Assembly (NCBI GenBank): GCA_045106765.1
Contig: JBGCFD010000190.1
Span: 62,001 to 126,000, forward strand
Reading direction: 5' to 3'
Source of the DNA: CAJQQY01 sp045106765
GTDB taxonomy: Bacteria; Bacteroidota; Bacteroidia; Chitinophagales; Saprospiraceae
DNA: 64,000 nucleotides
Shown: positions 18,950 through 26,222 of the stretch, piece after piece
Numbering within the stretch: the first letter of the stretch is position 1
How the letters are laid out: the number at the start of each line of letters is the position of its first letter
The notes under the pieces: generated by a model
The model's input: the letters and a program-made list of their open reading frames with translations, nothing else
Told to the model about the DNA's origin: nothing
The model's database searches: none
Position numbers and translations under genes: made by a program

Positions 18950-19225
18950 GATACGACTTTCTGCAAAAACTGCAAAACGATTTCACAGAATTACAGAAAA
19001 CCACATAATCGTACCATCGCAAATCATTATATACAGAAATACGATTTACAGTATTTACACTTTTACGATAAACCGTGTAGTCGTAAACACTTATTAGCGA
19101 CTTTGCGCAAACACAGAAAATCGTGTTTCATTAAATACGTAAATATGTTTTTACGATTTTCCGTAAAAACGCAAATAATGAAAATCGTATTTCTGCAAGT
19201 GTTAACTTACGCTGTTTTTTTACGA
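18950..19225. repeat. Cluster of ACGAT/ATCGT repeats upstream of parA (centromere-like)
   Basis: Over about 275 bp upstream of parA there are about a dozen copies of TACGA/TCGTA-type cores in both orientations, often next to CAGAAA. The clearest pair is CAGAAATACGATTT (19034-19047) and its exact inverse (19182-19195). Type Ib partition sites usually sit upstream of parA and double as operators, so this is the best candidate for the parS/parC site of the RHH protein. Function is inferred from position and repetition. Confidence 0.55.
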
Positions 19226-19245
19226 AAATAAAAACAGGGTAGAAG

Positions 19246-19280
19246 ATTTGTCTATTTTGGCTATTCCAAAATAGACAAAT
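19246..19280. repeat. Perfect 15-bp inverted repeat in the origin region
   Basis: ATTTGTCTATTTTGG (19246-19260) and its exact complement (19266-19280) are separated by five bases, CTATT. No T-tract follows. It could be a cruciform or single-strand initiation structure, or a boundary between the partition and replication parts. Confidence 0.5.
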
Positions 19281-19314
19281 GAAGAAAAAGTTAAATGAGT
19301 ATCTAGAAAACTAA

Positions 19315-19333
19315 AAAGCGTAGAAATACATCA
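19315..19333 (+). repeat. Isolated upstream iteron
   Basis: AAAGCGTAGAAATACATCA matches the iteron consensus of the main array but lies about 450 bp to its left. It could mark the far edge of the origin or be a control site. Confidence 0.65.
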
Positions 19334-19383
19334 CAAATTCTTCTGTTTTAACGGATTTTTTCAAAACAAAAACCAGTTAAAAC

Positions 19384-19532
19384 ATACTGATATACTGAAA
19401 ACAGTATAATCGTACTTACTGAAATACTGAAAGTTTTAAATCGTTGATTTTCAGCTACATAAATTTTGAAGTAAAAGCAATTCTACAATTCTATCTTTAA
19501 ATTTAAACTTGAGCTTAAAATCAAGTTTAAAT
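19384..19532. repeat. TACTGA repeats and a 12-bp inverted repeat in the AT-rich origin spacer
   Basis: TACTGA occurs four times between 19384 and 19430, with one inverse copy CAGTAT. Further right, ATTTAAACTTGA (19501-19512) pairs exactly with 19521-19532. No convincing gene is seen between 19334 and 19780; the region is AT-rich and low in complexity and may hold the DNA-unwinding element. Confidence 0.4.
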
Positions 19533-19780
19533 TTGAAACAAAGACAAATTTGATCTCTAGAAATTAAAATACGAATGGAAAATGCGGAAATGAGATTAAT
19601 TTTTTCTTCTTTTGAAGAATCGTAGCACAAGATTAAATCTAACGAGCCAAAGAAAAAAAAAGTTTTTGAAAAAAACACCTAAATCTCTTTTTAGGTATTT
19701 TTAAATTATTTCTCCTAATACTTTAACCTTTACTATTTAGGCAGGCTGTAACCCTTATAAAATATAGCCTTTTGAAAAAT

Positions 19781-20168
19781 AAAGCGTAGGAAAACCTCAA
19801 AAAAACGTATGGTTACATCAGAAAAGCGTAGAGATACATTTGTTAAAAGCGTAGAGATGCATCAGGTTGGGCGTAGGCCTACATCACGAAAGCGTAGAGA
19901 TTATTTTCAAAGCGTAGAGTTACATCAAAAGCGTAGGATTACATCAATTAGTTTGAAAAAGCCCCTGTTTACTAACATACTAGAGGAGGATTCAGTTTGA
20001 AATATCAGAAAGCGTAGAAATATATCAACTAAAAGCGTAGAAATACATCTCAAACCGTAGACCTACATCAATTAAAAGCGTAGAGATACATCTAAAACCG
20101 TAAAGACCACTTTTAATAGTTTTTACTGTAAAGCGTAGGAATACATCATAAAACGTAGTGTTTCATCA
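19781..20168 (+). repeat. Iteron array of a Rep_3-type replication origin
   Basis: A 19-bp direct repeat with consensus AAAGCGTAGAGATACATCA occurs about fifteen times, all in one orientation. Good copies start at 19823, 19846, 19871, 19909, 19928, 20009, 20032, 20052, 20075, 20130 and 20150. Weaker copies start near 19781, 19801, 19889 and 20096. Most spacings are 19-24 bp, about two helical turns, with a 62-bp break at 19947-20008. Arrays of this type just upstream of rep are the initiator-binding sites of iteron plasmids. No clear DnaA box was seen. Confidence 0.9.
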
Positions 20169-20188
20169 CATTTTGAAAATAAATTTAA

Positions 20189-20236
20189 AAAAGCGTAAAG
20201 GATATTAGCAATAGTTACGCTTTTGATTCTACTTTG
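20189..20236 (+). promoter_or_regulatory. Inverted half-iteron operator and probable rep promoter
   Basis: AAAAGCGTAA (20189-20198) and its exact inverse TTACGCTTTT (20215-20224) carry the iteron core GCGTA in opposite orientations, 16 bp apart. In iteron plasmids the Rep dimer represses its own gene at such an inverted repeat. A -7-like TACTTTG follows at 20230-20236, about 50 bp before the rep start at 20287. The role is inferred from this layout. Confidence 0.65.
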
Positions 20237-20286
20237 CATTGCGATTTAAAATACATTTATTCGAAATACTTCAAAACCCATTCGCA

Positions 20287-21672
20287 ATGGCAATTGTAAA
20301 ACATAACAAACTGATCGAAACGAGCTATAAAATGAATAGCCGCGAACAGTTTTTTGTTCTTTATCTAATCTCTAAAATTTCACAAAACGATTCTGAATTT
20401 CGAGAATATAAAATGCATTTCTCTGAAATAGAACGGATTTTGAACTTTGATGGTAAGCGTCGAATTGCCAACAAAACGGAAGTTTTTGCGATAATGGATC
20501 GCTTGAATAGTGTACCGATTGTGTATGAAAAAGGTACTATTGTTGGAAAAAGTGTGTGGTTACAACACATGGAACACGACACAGAAACAGATGAATTCAC
20601 TTTTAGTTTGTCTGAAAAATTGCGAGATTATCTGATTCAACTTAAAGAACATTTTACTCAGTACAACATCAGCAATATCGTTTATTTGAATTCCAATGCG
20701 ATTCGTTTGTATGAAGTTTTGAAGCGGTATCAGTTTTTAGGAGAATGTACTCTGGAGGTAGAAAAGATTAAATTTTTTTTAGGTATTGAAGGGAAATACC
20801 CTAAATTTTATGAATTCAAACGATGGGTTTTAATTCCATGTCAAAAAGAGATTGAAAAATTTTCAGACATCAAGTTTGAATTTATGCCAGCCAAAAAAAG
20901 AGGAAAAAGTATTGTTAGTTTGAAATTTTTTATTTCTGAAAATCAACCTGAAATTATTCCAGACAATATTGGATTTTTAAATGGAGAAATTTCTCGACCA
21001 AAAGGTAAGAATGCCACATTTCTCCAGCAAAAAATTGATCAACTGAATTATTCGCAATGGATGGCATTTCAATTTTTATCTCAACTGAATGTCAATAAAA
21101 CTTTTATCATCGAAAAAGTTTTATCTGACGCAAAGGTTAATTATCAACCGTTGATTGGCTATGAAGATATTTATATGAAAATTCTTTGGAAATTTTTAAA
21201 TGAAAAAAGCAATGCAACCGAAAAAGCAGGTGCTTTTGTTGATTGGTGGAAGAAAGGAAAATTAACGGAAGATAATTTACATGCTCGTATGGTGGAAGTG
21301 GTTTTGAAAAAGAAAAATGCCATGAGCAATAACGAACGAGATCGGCGAGAGGCGACCAAACAAATGAACAAAAAGGAATATGGAACATATTTGGAAAAAG
21401 AACAAGATGAATTTCGAGCAGCCAATGCGATAGGGGAGGAGGTAGAATTTGGCTCAAAAATAAAACGGGTAGGATTCAATATTGATGTTTTTAAAAATAA
21501 ATACCCAGCCTATTATATGGAGTCCATCGAAGAGGTGAAAATGGAATATGTGAAAGCATTCGAGTCACTTGGACAAGAAGTGGATTTTAATAAATATCAA
21601 AATGCAATTGAGGATAAGGTGAGATTTAGGTGTAAGGCTTGGTGGGAAGAGGAGAGAAAAAAGGTATCATAG
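20287..21672 (+). CDS. repB: Rep_3-family plasmid replication initiator
   Basis: The protein starting MAIVKHNKLIETSYKMNSRE has the tandem winged-helix architecture of Rep_3 (RepB/RepE/Pi) initiators over its first 220-230 residues. Signs include NSREQFFVLYLISKI, LNSNAIRLYEVLKRYQF and the IEGKYPKFYEFKRWVLIPCQ segment. It would bind the iterons directly upstream and recruit the host helicase. At 461 residues it is longer than typical Rep_3 proteins (about 230-350); the extra C-terminal part from about 240 is unassigned. An in-frame ATG at 20239 would add 16 residues that do not resemble the family. It is divergent from parA, as in many plasmid backbones. Confidence 0.88.
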   Translation: MAIVKHNKLIETSYKMNSREQFFVLYLISKISQNDSEFREYKMHFSEIERILNFDGKRRIANKTEVFAIMDRLNSVPIVYEKGTIVGKSVWLQHMEHDTETDEFTFSLSEKLRDYLIQLKEHFTQYNISNIVYLNSNAIRLYEVLKRYQFLGECTLEVEKIKFFLGIEGKYPKFYEFKRWVLIPCQKEIEKFSDIKFEFMPAKKRGKSIVSLKFFISENQPEIIPDNIGFLNGEISRPKGKNATFLQQKIDQLNYSQWMAFQFLSQLNVNKTFIIEKVLSDAKVNYQPLIGYEDIYMKILWKFLNEKSNATEKAGAFVDWWKKGKLTEDNLHARMVEVVLKKKNAMSNNERDRREATKQMNKKEYGTYLEKEQDEFRAANAIGEEVEFGSKIKRVGFNIDVFKNKYPAYYMESIEEVKMEYVKAFESLGQEVDFNKYQNAIEDKVRFRCKAWWEEERKKVS

Positions 21673-21702
21673 ATTCTAAACGTTACTCATTATTTGGCAA
21701 CG

Positions 21703-21734
21703 TTTTAAAGTCAGTCATATGACTGACTTTAAAA
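21703..21734. terminator. Perfect 32-bp palindrome between rep and the KilA-N gene
   Basis: TTTTAAAGTCAGTCAT is followed at once by its exact reverse complement, with no loop. It sits 30 bp after the rep stop and 21 bp before the KilA-N start. It may end rep transcription, as its last bases are A rather than T on the plus strand only weakly so, or be an operator for the next gene. Confidence 0.5.
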
Positions 21735-21755
21735 TAATGAATAGTAAAATATCTT

Positions 21756-22310
21756 ATGAAAAAGAAAAAAATAAAAGTTGAAAATTTAGAAATAAGGATA
21801 GAGGCTATTAATGAAATTGATTTTGTATCGTTGACAGATATAGCAAAACAGTCAGATCAAAGAGCTGCTGTATTAATTGGAAATTGGATGAAAAATAATA
21901 ATACATTATTATTTTTGGAACAATGGGAAAAGGTTCATAATCCTAATTTTAAAGTACACCAAATGGTGTACTTTAAAAATAAAGCTGCGGAGAATAGGTA
22001 CATTGTCACACCTCAAAATTTTATTTCAGAAACGAATGCAACTGGTATTATATCTAAGTCTGGTCGTTATGGTGGAACTTATGCGCATAGAGATATTGCA
22101 CTTAATTTTTGTTATTGGTTAAGTCCTGCATTCCAAGTTTTTTTACTAAAAGCATTTCAAGAATTAATTGAAAAGGAATATGATCGTAAAAATTTAGAAT
22201 GGCATATTTCTAAAATTACGGACAATATTGAAGAGGTTAGAAACTTACTAGATACAATTCCTTCTCAAAATCCAGAAAGAAATAGGATAAAAGGATTAGA
22301 AGAGGAATGA
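21756..22310 (+). CDS. KilA-N domain protein
   Basis: The 184-residue protein carries a KilA-N domain: FVSLTDIAKQSDQRAAVLIGNWMKN, RYIVTPQNFI, then SGRYGGTYAHRDIALNFCYW and LSPAFQVFLLKAFQELIE (to about 148). The short C-terminal helix (WHISKITDNIEEVRNLL) is coiled-coil-like. KilA-N is a DNA-binding domain common in phages, plasmids and DNA viruses. The usual C-terminal partner domain is missing. It lies between two strong inverted repeats next to the rep gene, so it appears to be part of the mobile replicon. Its function is unknown. Confidence 0.85.
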   Translation: MKKKKIKVENLEIRIEAINEIDFVSLTDIAKQSDQRAAVLIGNWMKNNNTLLFLEQWEKVHNPNFKVHQMVYFKNKAAENRYIVTPQNFISETNATGIISKSGRYGGTYAHRDIALNFCYWLSPAFQVFLLKAFQELIEKEYDRKNLEWHISKITDNIEEVRNLLDTIPSQNPERNRIKGLEEE

Positions 22311-22342
22311 TTTTAAATTTGTGCATTTGCACAAATTTAAAA
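22311..22342 (+). terminator. Hairpin terminator after the KilA-N gene
   Basis: A perfect 14-bp stem, TTTTAAATTTGTGC (22311-22324) with its complement at 22329-22342 and loop ATTT, starts right after the KilA-N stop codon. The U-rich side lies on either strand, so it may work in both directions. It marks the right edge of the plasmid-type block. Confidence 0.65.
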
Positions 22343-22524
22343 AGGTCGAAATCGGCCTCGTTAAAAATCATCGTTATCTTACATCAGAGAGAGCGTTGAC
22401 ACTAAAAAAATCCTTGACGGAAATTTCCGTAATGTTAGATTTTTGTTGATAAAATTTTCCGTGTTGAAGATTGAAACAACGAGAATAAAAACTCATAATT
22501 TAAAATTTCAAATACAAAAAAACT

Positions 22525-22532
22525 TACCTTTG
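22525..22532 (+). promoter_or_regulatory. Probable promoter -7 box of the wbpE gene
   Basis: TACCTTTG matches the Bacteroidota -7 consensus TAnnTTTG and is about 50 bp before the start codon. A clear -33 TTG was not found at the ideal distance. Confidence 0.55.
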
Positions 22533-22584
22533 CGTTTTTTTTAAGAGAATAGAAATTTAATAAAAATATCAAATTCCTAAAGTC

Positions 22585-23721
22585 ATGAATAAAAAAATTC
22601 ACATGGTCGATGTCGGTGGTCAATATCGAAATATGAAATTAGAAATTGATCAAGCAGTTATCGAAGTCATCGAATCAGGTCAATTTATTAATGGACCGAA
22701 AGTAAAAGAATTTCAGGCTGATTTGGAAAAATTCTTGGAAGTCAAACATGTCATTCCATGTGCCAATGGAACCGATGCTCTGCAAATTGCTTTGATGGCT
22801 TTGAACCTAAAACCTGGTGATGAAGTGATTGTTCCAGCATTCACTTATGTGGCAACTGCAGAAGTAATTGCTTTGCTGCAACTGACACCAATTATGGTTG
22901 ATGTTGATCCTGATACCTTTAATTTGACTGCTGAAATTTTCGAAAAAGCGATTACACCAAAAACGAAAGCAGTTGTTCCAGTTCATTTATTTGGGCAATG
23001 TTCTGACATGGAGCCAATTATGGAAATCGCCAAAAAACATAGCATTTACGTAATCGAAGATAATGCACAAGCGATAGGTGCAGACTATACTTTTTCTGAT
23101 GGCCGAACTCAAAAGTCAGGAACGATTGGAGACATTGGAACTACTTCATTTTATCCATCAAAAAATTTAGGTGCCTATGGAGATGCAGGAGCAATTTTTA
23201 CGAATAACGATGATTTGGCAGCCAAATTAAGAATGGTCGCAAACCATGGACAAAGCCAAAGATATCATCACAAAATGATTGGATGTAACTCAAGATTGGA
23301 TTCAATTCAAGCGGCTATCTTAGGAGTGAAATTAAAATATCTGACAAAATACTCAACTGCTCGGCAAGAAGCTGCGGCATTTTATGATAAGACATTTGCA
23401 ACAATTGATTGGCTGCAAACTCCAACTAGGCAGCACAATTCTACTCACGTTTTTCACCAATATACCTTGAAAATAAAAGATGGACATCGAGATGCACTTA
23501 AAGAACATTTATCTGCTGCGGGGATTCCGTTTGGCGTTTTTTATCCATTGCCACTTTACGATCAGGAAGCATTCAAACATTTTGTTCCAGACGATTTAGA
23601 TTTGCCTGTAACTGAAATATTGTGTAAATCTGTGATCTCATTGCCGATTCATACGGAGATGGATGAGGAGATTTTGAGTCATATTTCAGGAGTTGTAAAA
23701 GGTATGTTTAGAACAGCATAG
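22585..23721 (+). CDS. wbpE: DegT/DnrJ/EryC1 aminotransferase, WbpE-like
   Basis: This PLP-dependent sugar aminotransferase (378 residues) has the family motifs CANGTDALQIALMAL near residue 58, VIEDNAQAIGA, and FYPSKNLGAYGDAGA with the PLP lysine at Lys193. The form of these motifs is that of WbpE/WlbC, which aminates C3 of UDP-3-keto-GlcNAcA using glutamate. The window also encodes WbpB, WbpD and WbpI homologues, which supports this substrate. It is the first gene right of the plasmid-type block, with its own promoter. Other 3-keto-sugar substrates cannot be excluded. Confidence 0.88.
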   Translation: MNKKIHMVDVGGQYRNMKLEIDQAVIEVIESGQFINGPKVKEFQADLEKFLEVKHVIPCANGTDALQIALMALNLKPGDEVIVPAFTYVATAEVIALLQLTPIMVDVDPDTFNLTAEIFEKAITPKTKAVVPVHLFGQCSDMEPIMEIAKKHSIYVIEDNAQAIGADYTFSDGRTQKSGTIGDIGTTSFYPSKNLGAYGDAGAIFTNNDDLAAKLRMVANHGQSQRYHHKMIGCNSRLDSIQAAILGVKLKYLTKYSTARQEAAAFYDKTFATIDWLQTPTRQHNSTHVFHQYTLKIKDGHRDALKEHLSAAGIPFGVFYPLPLYDQEAFKHFVPDDLDLPVTEILCKSVISLPIHTEMDEEILSHISGVVKGMFRTA

Positions 23722-23761
23722 CAATAGGCAGTTTAATAGTAGGTAGTCGAACTGCCTATTG
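23722..23761 (+). terminator. 12-bp inverted repeat after wbpE
   Basis: CAATAGGCAGTT (23722-23733) and its exact complement (23750-23761) start right at the wbpE stop codon with a 16-nt loop. No T-tract follows, so it may slow but not stop transcription into the next gene 66 bp away. Confidence 0.45.
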
Positions 23762-23826
23762 GGATTTCCTCATCCAAAAAATTCCCACTTTGATTTTTTT
23801 GGAAAAAGAAAAACAAAATAGCATTC

Positions 23827-25155
23827 TTGAAAATCATCATTCCAAATATTGCTGTACCTGAGGTTGAGTATACTTTTCATTGTTTGATGAAAAAGTTTTT
23901 GGGGTTGGAATATAAATTGGAAATTTCGCCTACCGCTAATGATTTTATTATAAACATTGGTTCGAAAAAATTAATCATTCGGAATCATTTTTTTACAAAT
24001 GATGACCCAGATTTTTTGTACCAAAAGGAAAATATACCTTCGAAAGTTGGCTTGGATAATTTAATCCTTGATGGAGAAAAATATTCTATTTATTCTCTTT
24101 TTGGAAAATCAGCATGGACCGAAACGAAGGATGAAATTATTTTAGAAGCGGATATTATTGCAGCTACTTTTTTTATGTTGACGAGGTGGGAAGAGACTTT
24201 GGGAGGAGAGCGAGATATGCATCAGCGATTTTTGGGAAAAAACTCTTTGGCGTGTAAAAATGGTTTTTTGGGAAAACCAATCGTTAATCAATATGTGGAA
24301 ATACTGTGGGCTTTTTTCCAAAAAATAAATATTACACAAGTGCGTAAGAAGCGAGAATTTGGAATCGTTCCGACGCATGATGTAGACATTCCATTTTTGT
24401 TTCCCAATTTAATTTATGGATTAAGAACGATTGTGAGATATTTGATTTCACCAACTTATTTTTGGGACGGAGTTAATTATTTAAAATTTTATTTAAAAGG
24501 AAAAGATCCTTATGATACACATGATATATTTTTGGATGGGGCTGAAAAATTAAAAGTAAAAGCACATTTTTTTTTTATGGCAGGTTGTCATAATCGATTT
24601 GATCCAAGAGATCAATTATCACATCCGAAAGTAAAATTATTATTAGAAAAAATAAAAAAGCGAGGTCATCAAATCGGTTTTCATCCATCTTATAAATCGT
24701 ATAATGATGCTCAAATTTTTTCCCAAGAAAAAAAACGATTAGAAAAAATCGCTGAACAAAAAGTAGAAACAGGACGGCAACACTATTTACGATTTGAAAA
24801 TCCAACCACTTGGAATCTATGGGAAAATGAAAATATGAAATGGGATTCTACGATGAGTTACGCTGATGAAATTGGTTTTCGAAATGGCGTTTGTTATCCA
24901 TTCCCAGTTTTTGATATTTTTGCCAGGAAAAAATTAAATCTGATCGAACGACCATTAATTTTGATGGAAGGAACATTGGGTTTATACATGGATATATCTT
25001 TGGAAGAAGCGAAAAGTAGAGTAGGGGAATTGATGAATCAAGTCAAAAAATACGAAGGTGATTTTGTTTTTTTATGGCATAACTCCTCTTTAAATTTTCG
25101 ACAATATTCAAAATACAATTCTATTTTAACTGAAATATATAATGATAAAAAATGA
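23827..25155 (+). CDS. Polysaccharide-deacetylase-like protein
   Basis: The 442-residue protein has an uncharacterised N-terminal domain and, from about residue 180, a NodB-type deacetylase fold: FGIVPTHDVDIPF (motif 1), AHFFFMAGCHNRFD, RGHQIGFHPSYKSY (motif 2) and DFVFLWHNSS near the end. It probably removes N- or O-acetyl groups from a polymer or lipid-linked sugar. The start is TTG at 23827; there is no closer ATG. It overlaps the WbpI gene by 4 bp, which suggests co-translation and a role in the same glycan. No signal peptide is seen, so it is probably cytoplasmic. Confidence 0.75.
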   Translation: MKIIIPNIAVPEVEYTFHCLMKKFLGLEYKLEISPTANDFIINIGSKKLIIRNHFFTNDDPDFLYQKENIPSKVGLDNLILDGEKYSIYSLFGKSAWTETKDEIILEADIIAATFFMLTRWEETLGGERDMHQRFLGKNSLACKNGFLGKPIVNQYVEILWAFFQKINITQVRKKREFGIVPTHDVDIPFLFPNLIYGLRTIVRYLISPTYFWDGVNYLKFYLKGKDPYDTHDIFLDGAEKLKVKAHFFFMAGCHNRFDPRDQLSHPKVKLLLEKIKKRGHQIGFHPSYKSYNDAQIFSQEKKRLEKIAEQKVETGRQHYLRFENPTTWNLWENENMKWDSTMSYADEIGFRNGVCYPFPVFDIFARKKLNLIERPLILMEGTLGLYMDISLEEAKSRVGELMNQVKKYEGDFVFLWHNSSLNFRQYSKYNSILTEIYNDKK

Positions 25156-26222
25156 AGATATTGACCATCGTCGGGGCACGACCACAATTTATCAAAGCAG
25201 CAGCAGTCAGTCGAGCGGTTGCCAAATTTGAAGGTGTGACGGAAGTGATCGTTCACACAGGACAGCACTTTGATAAAAATATGAGTGATGTTTTTTTTGA
25301 GGAAATGCACATTCCAAAACCTGATCATTATTTACATATTAATAGCCTTTCGCATGGTGCGATGACAGGGCGAATGTTGGAAGGAATAGAAGGCGTTATT
25401 TTAGAGGAAAAACCAGATTGGGTGTTGGTTTATGGAGATACAAATTCAACCTTGGCAGGCGCATTGGCTGCATCGAAATTGCATATTCCTCTTGCTCATG
25501 TCGAAGCAGGTTTACGATCATTTAATATGAAAATGCCAGAGGAAGTGAATCGGATTTTGACGGACCGAATTAGTACTGTTCTTTTTTGTCCAACTTTGAC
25601 TGCGATTAATAATTTAGAAAATGAGGGTTTCGGAAAATTAGAAAATGAAGTGGTTCAGGTGGGAGATGTGATGTATGATGCCGCTTTATTTTATGCAAAT
25701 AAATCTAGGAAACCAGATTTTGATGTTCCTGAAAAATTTATTTTGACAACTTGCCACCGAGCAGAAAATACAAATGATCCGAAGAAATTGGCGAACATCG
25801 TTAATGGTTTAAATGAAATTCATCGAGACACGCCCGTCATTTTACCTCTTCATCCACGGACCAAAAATTACATCGCTAAATATGATTTGAAGCCTGAATT
25901 TCAATTGGTTGATCCAGTTGGATATTTGGAAATGGTTTACCTTTTACAAAATTGCTCGATGGTGATGACGGATAGTGGTGGTTTGCAAAAAGAAGCTTTT
26001 TTCTTTAAAAAACCTTGCATCACTTTGCGAGATGAAACGGAGTGGGTGGAGTTGATTGAGAACAAAGTAAATTACTTATGTCATGTTGCAAATAAAGGAG
26101 AGATTGTTTCACTTTATAAAAAGGTGAAAGACGAAGAGATTGATTTTGAGATTAATTTATATGGGAAGGGAGATACTTCTGAATTGATCGTGAAGGATTT
26201 GTTGGATCGGAAATTAAGTTAA
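25152..26222 (+). CDS. wbpI: UDP-N-acetylglucosamine 2-epimerase family protein, WbpI-like
   Basis: This GT-B fold epimerase (356 residues) has VGARPQFIKAAAVSR at the N-terminus, HTGQHFD, VYGDTNSTLAGALAA, HVEAGLRSF, TCHRAENT and TDSGGLQKEAFFF, all typical of the WecB/WbpI family. It lies with a WbpE gene in a window that also has WbpB and WbpD, so the best-supported role is C2 epimerisation of UDP-GlcNAc3NAcA to UDP-ManNAc3NAcA. A plain UDP-GlcNAc 2-epimerase (WecB) is the alternative. Its end overlaps by 9 bp the end of the convergent polymerase gene. Confidence 0.88.
   Translation: MKILTIVGARPQFIKAAAVSRAVAKFEGVTEVIVHTGQHFDKNMSDVFFEEMHIPKPDHYLHINSLSHGAMTGRMLEGIEGVILEEKPDWVLVYGDTNSTLAGALAASKLHIPLAHVEAGLRSFNMKMPEEVNRILTDRISTVLFCPTLTAINNLENEGFGKLENEVVQVGDVMYDAALFYANKSRKPDFDVPEKFILTTCHRAENTNDPKKLANIVNGLNEIHRDTPVILPLHPRTKNYIAKYDLKPEFQLVDPVGYLEMVYLLQNCSMVMTDSGGLQKEAFFFKKPCITLRDETEWVELIENKVNYLCHVANKGEIVSLYKKVKDEEIDFEINLYGKGDTSELIVKDLLDRKLS

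Noticed and set aside
19451..19678. 75-codon minus-strand frame in the origin region
   Set aside because: Low-complexity Phe/Lys-rich translation that runs through an inverted repeat; no family features and no start context.
19781..20168. Repeat array considered as a CRISPR array
   Set aside because: Repeats are 19 bp, imperfect and spaced irregularly, some with no spacer at all; no cas genes are near and a Rep_3 gene follows directly.
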